Source of the DNA: an uncultured Lachnospiraceae bacterium
Lineage (GTDB): Bacteria > Bacillota > Clostridia > Lachnospirales > Lachnospiraceae
Length of the DNA stretch: 64,000 nt
Reading direction: 5' to 3'
NCBI GenBank assembly: GCA_947594855.1
Contig: CANQEL010000007.1
Location: 1 to 64,000, forward strand
A program made the position numbers and the translations under genes. Position 1 is the first letter of the stretch. The number at the start of each line of letters is the position of its first letter. The notes under the pieces are model-generated. The model was not told the DNA's origin, did no database searches, and was given only the letters and a program-made list of their open reading frames with translations. Below are positions 54,610-62,881 of the stretch, piece after piece.

Positions 54610-55377
54610 ATGATAGATGTTATATATGCTGAAAGCAATACTCATCATATACCCGGATTCGTATATGAACAATCTGAACCCCATGACTGGTGGCTTTTAA
54701 TACAGACACATTGCAGGGCATTTTTTGAGATTGACGGCACGCCGGTAATTCTTTCTCCTAACACTACAATATTGTATCCGCCCGATTCTGTTTTCAGATA
54801 TGGTGCCGCCGATAATGAAGAATACAGTGATGACTGGGTACGGTTTAACACTGACGAATCATTTATATTAAATGGTTCTGTTCCGTTTAATACTCCATTT
54901 AACACATCCGAAAACCTGTATATCAGTTATCTGTTCTTTCTTATAGCAAATGAGAATTTCTATACTAATAAATATAAAGAGATGACAATACAATATTTAT
55001 TCAGAATACTTTTTAACAAACTCAAGGAATCTCTTTCCACAGATTCAGGAAGTCTTCTGGAAAATTCTTTAATGCAGCTCAGGTTAAACATACAGGCTAA
55101 TCCTGGAGCTCCGTGGAATGTAACACAGATGGCAAAATTTTTATATATATCGCCCAGGCATCTTCAAAAACTTTATCAAAAGCAATTTGGTCTTTCGTGT
55201 ATGTCTGACGTTATTAATAACCGTATTGAACTTGCAAAAACCCTTTTAAAGGACACAAGTATGTCAATAATTCAGATTTCAATACAGTGCGGGTATTCAA
55301 GCGCTGAACATTTCAGCCGCCAGTTCAAAAAACATACCGGGATGTCTCCTAAAAAATACCGCGAAAGCAGCAAATGA
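54610..55377 (+). CDS. AraC-family transcriptional regulator
   Basis: A 255-residue regulator: an N-terminal cupin-like sensing domain (about 1-140; PDSVFRYGA, DDWVRFNTDE) and a C-terminal pair of helix-turn-helix motifs (about 150-255; NPGAPWNVTQMAKFLYISPRHL, and the signature IQISIQCGYSSAEHFSRQF ending GMSPKKYRE). The start at 54610 has AGGAGG five bases upstream; the open frame reaches back to 54487 without a ribosome site. Divergent from the beta-helix-GH43 operon, so it is the likely sugar-responsive activator. Confidence 0.92.
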   Translation: MIDVIYAESNTHHIPGFVYEQSEPHDWWLLIQTHCRAFFEIDGTPVILSPNTTILYPPDSVFRYGAADNEEYSDDWVRFNTDESFILNGSVPFNTPFNTSENLYISYLFFLIANENFYTNKYKEMTIQYLFRILFNKLKESLSTDSGSLLENSLMQLRLNIQANPGAPWNVTQMAKFLYISPRHLQKLYQKQFGLSCMSDVINNRIELAKTLLKDTSMSIIQISIQCGYSSAEHFSRQFKKHTGMSPKKYRESSK

Positions 55378-55410
55378 CGGCATTTGCACGGAAAGGAAAT
55401 TATACTTATT

Positions 55411-56865
55411 ATGATAAAAAACCGAATACGAAAAATCAAAAGACTGCTGTTTACAATGTTCAAAATCGGAGCTGTCGGTTTCGGTGGAGGAACTGCTCTT
55501 ATACCTGTAATCGAGGAAGAAGTTGTTAATAACAACAAAATAGTAGACGACACTGAATTTAACAAAGATGTTATTATTGCCAATATTACTCCCGGTGCGC
55601 TTCCAGTTGAAATTGCAGCCGGAATAGGCCGGAAAATGAGCGGCATAACAGGAATGATTCTTGCTGCATCTGCAATGGCTTTTCCCGGTTCTTTTCTTAC
55701 CATACTTATTTTATCTTTAATAAATCAGTCAAGCCAGTTTATAGTATCACAGATACTTTTTGCCTCTATCGGGGTGACTTCATATATCATTTTTATGCTT
55801 CATGAATATCTCAAAAGCACAGTAAAAGAATGTAGAAACAATAATATGGGAATAGCCGGCGTATTCTTTATAACACTTGTATTTGCTCTTACTGCAGGCA
55901 GTGAAATATATCAAATTGCAGGTCTTAACATCACTCCTCTGTTTGACATTTCCACTGTACAGATTCTTATAATAGCATTTTTTATTATATTTTTTACAAA
56001 TGGAAACCCATATAAAATAAGACTTATAATCTCTGCCATAATTACCGTTTTGTACTGCCTGTGCATAAGCAGACTTAATATAATTCCCGGTCCTTATACC
56101 ATATGGATACTCAGGGCTGTTATGCTGATACTTGCTTTGTGGGGACTTTTTACCGGAATAAGTGAACATATATCTTTCGATATTAAACCTTTTAAAAGAT
56201 TTATAAAAGAAGAACTTATATGGTTTGCTTTTTTACTGGTGTCTTCCATCCCTGCTGTACTGCTTTGCGCAGAATCGCTTCCTTTTATCGGCAAAGGCAT
56301 AATATCAGTACTGATGTCGTTTGGCGGAGGCGACGCTTACCTTGCTGTTGCTGATGGACTTTTCGTTGAATCCGGAATGGTCGGCCACAGTGATTTCTAT
56401 TCAAAGATAGCTTCTGTCGCAAATGCGCTTCCCGGTTCAATACTATGTAAAATACTTGCAGGCTCCGGATATTATATAGGTTATGAAAATGGCGGCCTTT
56501 TCACAGGCTTATGCGTTGCATTAAGCGGATTTACATGCAGTATTGCAGCATCAGGCGGGACATTTTCCGCTGTAGCTTATCTTTATGAACGTTTTGAAAA
56601 TATGAGTATATTCCAGACACTAAAAAAATATATCAGACCTATTGTTGCAGGACTTCTCCTTACTGTATCCGTATCCATGCTTTATCAGAATATGGAAGTA
56701 GCACATATGCAAAGATGCCCTGTAATATATATTCTTATTATAACTGTTGTAATATATATTCTTAATGTGTACTGGAAGAAAAAAGAAACTCTGTATCCCA
56801 TATACCGTGTACTCTTATCCGCTGCTATTTCCCTTGCAGCATGCAATATTATACACTTTTTTTAG
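55411..56865 (+). CDS. Chromate-family transporter, fused two-domain form
   Basis: 484 residues with two CHR domains. The first contains FKIGAVGFGGGTALIPVIEEE and NITPGALPVEIAAGIG; the second contains SVLMSFGGGDAYLAVADG, ANALPGSILCKILAGSGY. About twelve hydrophobic segments. Family members export chromate in some bacteria, but the physiological substrate in gut Firmicutes is unknown. I start at 55411; AAAGGAAA lies about 14 bases upstream, a long spacing. It is 33 bases after the AraC gene and may be co-transcribed. It meets the Gx transporter gene tail to tail with a 4-base overlap. Confidence 0.85.
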   Translation: MIKNRIRKIKRLLFTMFKIGAVGFGGGTALIPVIEEEVVNNNKIVDDTEFNKDVIIANITPGALPVEIAAGIGRKMSGITGMILAASAMAFPGSFLTILILSLINQSSQFIVSQILFASIGVTSYIIFMLHEYLKSTVKECRNNNMGIAGVFFITLVFALTAGSEIYQIAGLNITPLFDISTVQILIIAFFIIFFTNGNPYKIRLIISAIITVLYCLCISRLNIIPGPYTIWILRAVMLILALWGLFTGISEHISFDIKPFKRFIKEELIWFAFLLVSSIPAVLLCAESLPFIGKGIISVLMSFGGGDAYLAVADGLFVESGMVGHSDFYSKIASVANALPGSILCKILAGSGYYIGYENGGLFTGLCVALSGFTCSIAASGGTFSAVAYLYERFENMSIFQTLKKYIRPIVAGLLLTVSVSMLYQNMEVAHMQRCPVIYILIITVVIYILNVYWKKKETLYPIYRVLLSAAISLAACNIIHFF

Positions 56866-57347
56866 AAACCTCTTCTGATTATAATCTGTGCGCATATACC
56901 GGTAACGGCTCCTGCCATGCAGCCCGCCACAAGTAAGATTGGAAGGTAACCCAGTACCAGTAGCGTTCCTGTAATAAAAACTGCTGTGATAATCTGTCCG
57001 ATATTATGAAGTATTGCCCCAAATACGCTGCAGAGCCATATACATTTTTCAGACAATATCTTTTTTAAGATAAACATTCCCAAAAGGCAGAACATTCCGC
57101 CGGCAAAACTATAAATCAGCGCAATTATACTGCCGCCAAATACTGCGCCCAGAATTATTCTTGCCAAAACTATGGCAAACACCTCGCCCGCCCTGTAATG
57201 GTAAACGGCATATACCGTAACCACATTTGCAAGTCCAAGCTTCACGCCCGGAACCGGTATCGGATTAGGTATTCTCAGTTCTACAACAAAAATAATTAAT
57301 GCCAGCGCCGTAAGGAGCGCAAGTTCTGCAAGTTTCCCTGTTTTCAT
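56862..57347 (-). CDS. Gx transporter family protein (PF07456-type, EetB-like)
   Basis: A 161-residue integral membrane protein with about five helices, of the family annotated Gx transporter or 'heptaprenyl diphosphate synthase component I'. The hallmark VELRIPNPIPVPGVKLGLANVVTVYA (residues about 20-45) and GAVFGG are present; the segment resembles an ECF-transporter S-component. I start at 57347, one base after the NusG-II stop, with GGGTGA upstream. The NusG-II/Gx pair is the arrangement of EetA/EetB in flavin-based extracellular electron transfer loci, but no ndh2, apbE or pplA is in this window. Confidence 0.85.
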   Translation of the reverse strand: MKTGKLAELALLTALALIIFVVELRIPNPIPVPGVKLGLANVVTVYAVYHYRAGEVFAIVLARIILGAVFGGSIIALIYSFAGGMFCLLGMFILKKILSEKCIWLCSVFGAILHNIGQIITAVFITGTLLVLGYLPILLVAGCMAGAVTGICAQIIIRRGF

Positions 57348-57348
57348 A

Positions 57349-57732
57349 TTAATCACCCTGTAATCCGGTAACGCCATCAGGCGAATCCGAATCATCAGCA
57401 AAATTTATAACTATATGGTGTGGAAGGCATACAACAGGCATAGCTTTTGATTTCAGCCATCCCATCTTTACACATGTATTGTCAGGGCAATCCGCATATG
57501 ACATACGTATTCTGCCATTCTCAATTAAGACCTTATTTGTGCCTTCTTCACTTTTTATTTCAATCTCATACGGTTTTTCATATTTCGTAAGGTCCAGCCT
57601 GTAAAGTTCCTGTCCGTCTCTTGTTATAATTACTTCTTTTCCGTCTGACTTTCTAAGCACAAAAACTGAACCTGCTATACCAATTATAAAAATACATATG
57701 AATATACCAATGCAAATCCTGTCATTTTTCAT
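57349..57732 (-). CDS. NusG domain II membrane-anchored protein (EetA-like)
   Basis: 127 residues: one N-terminal helix (about 7-26) then an extracytoplasmic NusG_II domain with conserved cysteines in CPDNTCVKMGW and VCLPHHIVI. It is unrelated in role to NusG itself. Family members occur next to Gx transporters, FMN transferases and Rnf-type or EET genes. It has its own promoter and a weak GGTGG ribosome site. Confidence 0.85.
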   Translation of the reverse strand: MKNDRICIGIFICIFIIGIAGSVFVLRKSDGKEVIITRDGQELYRLDLTKYEKPYEIEIKSEEGTNKVLIENGRIRMSYADCPDNTCVKMGWLKSKAMPVVCLPHHIVINFADDSDSPDGVTGLQGD

Positions 57733-57763
57733 CAGACAACCACCATAAAATCATCTTTCAAAT

Positions 57764-57792
57764 ATTGTACCATAAGTCTTGCCAGAAGACAA
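57764..57792 (-). promoter_or_regulatory. Promoter of the NusG-II/Gx transporter pair
   Basis: On the minus strand TTGTCT (57787-57792), 17-base spacer, TACAAT (57764-57769), 31 bases ahead of the start codon. Confidence 0.65.
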
Positions 57793-57826
57793 TTTTACAA
57801 ACAAAAACTTTACCATTACTATCATT

Positions 57827-57864
57827 AAAAAGCCCGGGCAGAAGCAAGCTCCTGTCCGGGCTTT
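57827..57864 (-). terminator. Strong intrinsic terminator after tsf
   Basis: AAAGCCCGGACA (57853-57864) pairs with TGCCCGGGCTTT (57829-57840) around a 12-base loop, with T-run at the end. It closes the rpsB-tsf transcript 36 bases past the tsf stop and breaks the usual tsf-pyrH link. Confidence 0.92.
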
Positions 57865-57899
57865 ATTTTAAATGATTGTGTGGCTCGTAGCTAACGCGT

Positions 57900-58832
57900 C
57901 TATTTCATCTGTGCAGCTACTTCAGCAGCAAAATCCTCAGTCTTTTTCTCGATTCCTTCTCCGGTTTCGTAACGTACAAAATCTACTACCTTCAGGCTGC
58001 ATCCGCACGCTTTGGCAACTGACTCAACATATTTGCCGACATTCTCTTTGTTCTCAGCCTTAACATATTCCTGCTCAAGAAGACAAACTTCTTTAAGTTC
58101 TTTGTTAAGCCTTCCTGTAACCATTTTCTCAATAATGTTATCAGGTTTACCCGAATTCTTAGGGTCATTCTTAGCCTGAGCAACCAGAATCTCAAGTTCA
58201 TGCTTTTTATACTCTTCTGATACATCTGCTGTTGATACATACTTAGGAGACATTGCTGCTATCTGCATTGCAACATTTTTAAGACATTCTTTTACATCTT
58301 CGCTGTCATTATCTGTCTGAGCCTTAACAAGAACGCCGATTTTTCCTGCTGCATGAATATATGAAACAATAATTCCGTCATCAGCAGTAAGTTTAACAAA
58401 CCTGCGGATATTCATATTTTCACCAATCTTTGCAATCATTCCTGCAAGTTTTTCACTGACAGTCATTCCTGCTTCAGCTTTCCAGTCTTCAGCCATAAAT
58501 GCATCAATATCTGCCGCATCTGTTTCAGCTGCCTGAGCTGCAACCTGTTCAACAAATTCACGGAATACATCATTCTTAGCTACAAAATCGGTCTCACTGT
58601 TTACTTCTACCATGGAAGCAATTTTTCCATCTGCACTTACATTTGTGCATACAAGACCCTCAGCTGCAATTCTTCCTGCTTTTTTTGCTGCTTTTGCAAG
58701 GCCATTTTCCCTGAGGAATTCCATAGCCTTATCCATATCTCCGTCTGTATTAGTTAATGCCTTTTTGCAGTCCATCATTCCTGCACCTGACATTTCTCTT
58801 AACTCTTTAACCATAGCTGCTGTAATAGCCAT
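57900..58832 (-). CDS. tsf: Elongation factor Ts
   Basis: Nucleotide exchange factor for EF-Tu. 310 residues with the N-terminal UBA-like domain (MVKELREMSGAGMMDCKKAL) and the core (VEVNSETDFVAKNDVFREF). The start at 58832 has AAGGAGTG eight bases upstream; the frame extends ten codons further. It follows rpsB by 36 bases. Confidence 0.98.
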   Translation of the reverse strand: MAITAAMVKELREMSGAGMMDCKKALTNTDGDMDKAMEFLRENGLAKAAKKAGRIAAEGLVCTNVSADGKIASMVEVNSETDFVAKNDVFREFVEQVAAQAAETDAADIDAFMAEDWKAEAGMTVSEKLAGMIAKIGENMNIRRFVKLTADDGIIVSYIHAAGKIGVLVKAQTDNDSEDVKECLKNVAMQIAAMSPKYVSTADVSEEYKKHELEILVAQAKNDPKNSGKPDNIIEKMVTGRLNKELKEVCLLEQEYVKAENKENVGKYVESVAKACGCSLKVVDFVRYETGEGIEKKTEDFAAEVAAQMK

Positions 58833-58868
58833 TTTATTTTCACTCCTTACAATCTGTTTCAAATTAAA

Positions 58869-59684
58869 TTATTCTGCTTCGGTTTCTGCTGGAACCTCAT
58901 TTTCTTCCTCAACAGGCTCTGCAGCGTCTGCCTCTGTTTCCTCTGCCTCGTCTGCTGCTTCTTCTTCAGGGTTTTCATCCGGTACTTCATCAACCATTGA
59001 AACACCTTCATTAGCCTCAATAACAGCATCAGCCATCTTAGCTACAATAAGCTTAACTGCACGGATGGCATCATCATTACCCGGAATAACATAATCAAGT
59101 TCATCCGGATCACAGTTGGTATCAGCAATACCAATAAGAGGAATACCAAGTATATGTGCTTCCTGAACGCATATTCTCTCTTTCTTAGGGTCTACAACAA
59201 ATATAGCATCCGGTATCTCTTTCATTTCCTTGATTCCGCCAAGGTTTTTCTCAAGCTTATCCCATTCTTTCTTAATTGCAATAACTTCTTTCTTAGGAAG
59301 AACATCAAATGTTCCGTCTTCCGACATCTTTTCAATTTCCTTAAGTCTCTTAACTCTTGTCTGAATAGTCTTGAAATTGGTAAGCATTCCGCCCAGCCAT
59401 CTTTCATTTACATAAAACATTCCGCAACGTTCAGCCTCTGTTTTAACAGAATCCTGAGCCTGCTTTTTAGTTCCTACAAAAAGAATATTTCCGCCTTCTG
59501 CAACAATATCCTTAATTGCATTGTAGGCTTCATCGACTTTACCTACAGATTTCTGAAGGTCAATTATATATATGCCGTTTCTCTCGGTATATATATATGG
59601 AGCCATTTTAGGGTTCCATCTTCTTGTCTGATGTCCAAAATGAACACCTGCTTCGAGTAACTGTTTCATTGAAATAACGCTCAT
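58869..59684 (-). CDS. rpsB: 30S ribosomal protein S2
   Basis: 271 residues. Core [52 protein letters not shown] and [13 protein letters not shown]. The C-terminal 35 residues are an almost purely acidic Glu/Ala/Asp extension beyond the normal end. The start at 59684 has GGAGG nine bases upstream; the frame extends 16 codons more. First gene of rpsB-tsf with a structured leader of about 125 bases. Confidence 0.98.
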   Translation of the reverse strand: MSVISMKQLLEAGVHFGHQTRRWNPKMAPYIYTERNGIYIIDLQKSVGKVDEAYNAIKDIVAEGGNILFVGTKKQAQDSVKTEAERCGMFYVNERWLGGMLTNFKTIQTRVKRLKEIEKMSEDGTFDVLPKKEVIAIKKEWDKLEKNLGGIKEMKEIPDAIFVVDPKKERICVQEAHILGIPLIGIADTNCDPDELDYVIPGNDDAIRAVKLIVAKMADAVIEANEGVSMVDEVPDENPEEEAADEAEETEADAAEPVEEENEVPAETEAE

Positions 59685-59689
59685 TTTTC

Positions 59690-59811
59690 TTACCTCCATT
59701 TGGTTAATAATCTTCCATGCATATCTCCCCATATAATAACCCGTATGGTTTACGCGTCAAAAACCTAAGGGCACCGGTTATACAGTCCATGCATGTGTTT
59801 TTTACAAATAC
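59690..59811 (-). promoter_or_regulatory. Structured 5' leader of rpsB
   Basis: Between the promoter and start are about 125 untranslated bases with complementary segments (ATAACCGG against ACGGGTTAT, GCATG copies near both ends). Ribosomal protein S2 controls its own operon in several bacteria through the leader; whether this leader binds S2 is inference. I see no match to a riboswitch. Confidence 0.4.
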
Positions 59812-59817
59812 TGATAT

Positions 59818-59846
59818 ATATTACCACAACAATTTATAAATATCAA
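59818..59846 (-). promoter_or_regulatory. Promoter of rpsB-tsf
   Basis: On the minus strand TTGATA (59841-59846), 17-base spacer, TAATAT (59818-59823). Confidence 0.65.
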
Positions 59847-59860
59847 GTACAAAATACAGA

Positions 59861-59894
59861 AAAGGTGCATTACTTCTGAGTAATTCACCTTTTT
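59861..59894 (-). terminator. Intrinsic terminator after codY
   Basis: AAAAGGTGAATTACT (59880-59894) pairs with AGTAATGCACCTTTT (59860-59874) around a short loop, one mismatch, with a T-containing tail. It lies 40 bases past the codY stop and just before the rpsB promoter. Confidence 0.7.
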
Positions 59895-59934
59895 AATTCA
59901 AACGTATCTTTCATATATATTAATTTTCCATCTG

Positions 59935-60708
59935 CTATATTCTTCTTATCTTTTTAAGCTCTGAAAACACTTCGTCATTAAGTACCTTAATATATGTACC
60001 TTTCATACCTGAAGAATGTGACTCTATTACTCCCGCACTCTCAAATTTTCTTAATGCATTTACTATTACGGACCTTGTTATTCCTACCTTGTCGGCTATT
60101 TTGCTCGCAACTAAAACTCCTTCTTTGTTATTAAGTTCATCAAACACATGCGAGATTGCCTCAACTTCAGAATATGACAATGTGCCGATAGCTGATTTTA
60201 CTATCTGCCGTTTACGAAGCATCTCTGCATCTTCTTCTTTAACAGCCCTTAACATTTCAAGCCCGACTACCGTTGTTCCATACTCGCTTAGAATAATATC
60301 GTCTATATCGTATCCGCCTTCAATACGGTATATAAACAATGTTCCAAGCCTTTCACCCGATATCCCTATAGGAACTATAATAGCCTTATATCCTTCTTTG
60401 CTTGCTTTATTAAATCCAAACGTTACAAGATTTGCATTTTCCATAGTGGATAAAACATTGAGGAAACGCTCACCAAGCGCGCCGTCAATCATATCGCCGA
60501 CTTTATCAGATATAAGTTCATCAATACGTTTTATATCCGGTCTGTTTTTGATGCCAAGTATTTTACCCTTCTTACTTATTACTATAGTATTAGAAGAAAG
60601 CACCTCACTTAACACTTCGCATATATCATTAAACATGAATTTTGTTTCAGTGTTATTATGTAACAGTTTGTTTATTTTTCTTGTCTTATCTAATAATTGA
60701 ACGCTCAT
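59935..60708 (-). CDS. codY: Global nutrient-responsive repressor CodY
   Basis: Senses GTP and branched-chain amino acids and represses nitrogen and adaptive genes in rich medium. 257 residues: GAF sensing domain (about 1-155) beginning SVQLLDKTRKINKLL, and a C-terminal winged helix (about 195-257) with VASKIADKVGITRSVIVNALRKFESAGVIES. The motif SRSLGMKGTYIKVLN-type end is present as SSGMKGTYIKVLN. Between topA and rpsB, it has its own promoter overlapped by a CodY box. Confidence 0.98.
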   Translation of the reverse strand: MSVQLLDKTRKINKLLHNNTETKFMFNDICEVLSEVLSSNTIVISKKGKILGIKNRPDIKRIDELISDKVGDMIDGALGERFLNVLSTMENANLVTFGFNKASKEGYKAIIVPIGISGERLGTLFIYRIEGGYDIDDIILSEYGTTVVGLEMLRAVKEEDAEMLRKRQIVKSAIGTLSYSEVEAISHVFDELNNKEGVLVASKIADKVGITRSVIVNALRKFESAGVIESHSSGMKGTYIKVLNDEVFSELKKIRRI

Positions 60709-60740
60709 ATATTGTACTCCTGAAAAGTAGTATATGTCGA

Positions 60741-60769
60741 ATTATATCACTAATTATCTGAAAAGACAA
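60741..60769 (-). promoter_or_regulatory. codY promoter
   Basis: On the minus strand TTGTCT (60764-60769), 17-base spacer, TATAAT (60741-60746), with a TG-type sequence close to the -10. Confidence 0.75.
60752..60766 (-). promoter_or_regulatory. CodY box in the codY promoter
   Basis: TCTTTTCAGATAATT matches the CodY consensus AATTTTCWGAAAATT at 12 of 15 positions and lies across the -35 box and spacer of the codY promoter, a position that would give negative autoregulation. Confidence 0.65.
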
Positions 60770-60795
60770 TATATTTATTAAAAATCAATGTATTT

Positions 60796-62865
60796 TCATA
60801 CAATTTTACTCTTTTCCTTATATCCGCATACATTTTCCATGCATACGAGCATATTTCCTTTAACAAGAAGCATTTTTCCACATTTCGGGCAAAGTTTTCC
60901 TGACGGTTTTTCCCAGGTCATAAATCCACATTCCGGATTATTGATACAACCGTAATATTTTCTTCCTTTTTGCGTCTTCTTTATAACTATATCTCCCCCA
61001 CACTCAGGACATATAATACCCGTTTTTTCAAAATAAGGCTTCGTGTTACGGCACTCAGGGAATCCCGGACATGCCAGGAATTTACCATGAGGTCCATATT
61101 TTATTACCATATTTCTTCCGCAATTCTCACATATTGTATCAGTAACCTCATCTTCTATTTTAATCTTATCGAGCTTTTCTTCAGCATTTTCAACAGCTGC
61201 CATCAAATCAGGATAAAAATTGCTTACTACGGTTTTCCAGTTTACTGTTCCCTCTTCAACACAATCTAAAAGCCCTTCCAGATTGGCAGTAAAATTAACG
61301 TCAACAATACTTGCAAAACCTTTAATCATTATCTCATTAACAATTTCCCCAAGCTCTGTCACATACAGGTTTTTCTTTTCCTTTGCCACATATCTTCTTG
61401 CAATAATTGTAGTAATTGTAGGCGCATAGGTACTTGGCCTTCCTATTCCAAGTTCCTCCAGGGTCTTAACAAGCGATGCCTCTGTAAAATGTGTTGGAGG
61501 CTGTGTAAAATGCTGACTGCTTTCACAGTCTGCCGGAGTAAGCTTCATTCCCTTTTCAATTTTTGAAGATATCACATCTGATATTTCTTTATCTTCTTCT
61601 GTCTGGTAGACACTCATATATCCTGAAAAAATTGATTTGGATGCAGCAGCAGTAAATCTGTATCCTCCGCCATCAATCTTTATGCTTTTTGTTTCATATT
61701 TTGCAGCTTCCATACGGCTTGCCACAAACCTTTTCCAAATAAGCTGATACAATCTGAACTGATCTCTTGAAAGCTGTTCTTTTACCTGGACAGGCGTAAT
61801 ATCTACGTAGGTAGGCCTTATTGCCTCATGCGCATCCTGTATTTTTCTTGAGGAAGCTACAGTTTTTGTATTTTTAATAACATACTCCTTACCATAGTTT
61901 TCTTCAACAAATTTTCTGCAAAGAGAATCTGCTTCATCAGATATTCTTACTGAATCTGTACGCAGATAAGTAATAAGTCCTATCGTTCCATGCCCTTTTA
62001 CCGGCACGCCTTCATATAACTGCTGCGCGATACGCATGGTTTTCTGGGTTGAAAAATTAAGTACCTTTGCAGCCTCCTGCTGAAGAGTACTTGTAGTAAA
62101 AGGTACAGGTGATTTTTTGCTTCGCTCCGATACTTTTATATCACTTACCACAAATTCTGCCGATTTTACTACTGACATAATCTCGTCAGCCTTTTTTCTG
62201 TTCCCAATCTGCAGTTTCTTATCCTCTGTTCCATAAAAATGCGCAATAAGAGGTTTTTTCTCGCCGCTTATATTAAACGATGCATCTATAGTCCAATATT
62301 CAGAAGGTATAAAAGAATTAATCTCCCTTTCCCTGTCGCATATAAGACGGAGCGCTACAGACTGTACACGTCCGGCGCTGAGTCCGCTCTTAACCTTTGC
62401 CCACAGAAGCGGACTTATTTTATAGCCTATCATCCTGTCAAGCATACGTCTTGCCTGTTGGGAATTTACCAGATTCATATCTATGTCCCTGGCTTCTTTT
62501 ATCGATTTCTTAACTGCGTTTTTAGTTATTTCATTAAATGTAATCCTTCTTGCTTTTTTTTCGTCAAGCCCCAACGCTTCCAGAAGATGCCAGGATATTG
62601 CCTCTCCTTCACGGTCAGGGTCAGTTGCAAGATATACTCTGTCTGCTTTTTTTGATGCTTTTCTGAGTTCTGATAAAAGTTCGCCTTTACCACGGATAGT
62701 AATATATTTTGGCTCAAAATCATTATCGACATCTATCCCCAGTCTGCTTTTAGGAAAATTTCTCACATGCCCGTTGGATGCAAGCACTTCATAATTCTTT
62801 CCGAGAAATTTCTTTATTGTTTCCGCCTTAGCCGGGGATTCTACAATAACAAGATTTTTAACCAT
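60796..62865 (-). CDS. topA: DNA topoisomerase I
   Basis: Relaxes negative supercoils. 689 residues: Toprim domain (LVIVESPAKAETIKKFLG, DPDREGEAISWHLLE), the cleavage domain with active-site Tyr in TYLRTDSVRISDEAD, and three C-terminal four-cysteine zinc ribbons (CENCGRN..CPGFPECRN, CPECGGD..CINNPECG, CPKCGK..CMENVCG). The start at 62865 has CGGAG nine bases upstream. It overlaps no gene but follows dprA by 16 bases. Confidence 0.98.
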   Translation of the reverse strand: MVKNLVIVESPAKAETIKKFLGKNYEVLASNGHVRNFPKSRLGIDVDNDFEPKYITIRGKGELLSELRKASKKADRVYLATDPDREGEAISWHLLEALGLDEKKARRITFNEITKNAVKKSIKEARDIDMNLVNSQQARRMLDRMIGYKISPLLWAKVKSGLSAGRVQSVALRLICDREREINSFIPSEYWTIDASFNISGEKKPLIAHFYGTEDKKLQIGNRKKADEIMSVVKSAEFVVSDIKVSERSKKSPVPFTTSTLQQEAAKVLNFSTQKTMRIAQQLYEGVPVKGHGTIGLITYLRTDSVRISDEADSLCRKFVEENYGKEYVIKNTKTVASSRKIQDAHEAIRPTYVDITPVQVKEQLSRDQFRLYQLIWKRFVASRMEAAKYETKSIKIDGGGYRFTAAASKSIFSGYMSVYQTEEDKEISDVISSKIEKGMKLTPADCESSQHFTQPPTHFTEASLVKTLEELGIGRPSTYAPTITTIIARRYVAKEKKNLYVTELGEIVNEIMIKGFASIVDVNFTANLEGLLDCVEEGTVNWKTVVSNFYPDLMAAVENAEEKLDKIKIEDEVTDTICENCGRNMVIKYGPHGKFLACPGFPECRNTKPYFEKTGIICPECGGDIVIKKTQKGRKYYGCINNPECGFMTWEKPSGKLCPKCGKMLLVKGNMLVCMENVCGYKEKSKIV

Positions 62866-62881
62866 TATAAACCACTCCGTT

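Noticed and set aside
60089-60700. 203-codon plus-strand frame opposite codY
   Set aside because: Antisense to codY, no ribosome site and Ser/Ile-rich shadow composition.
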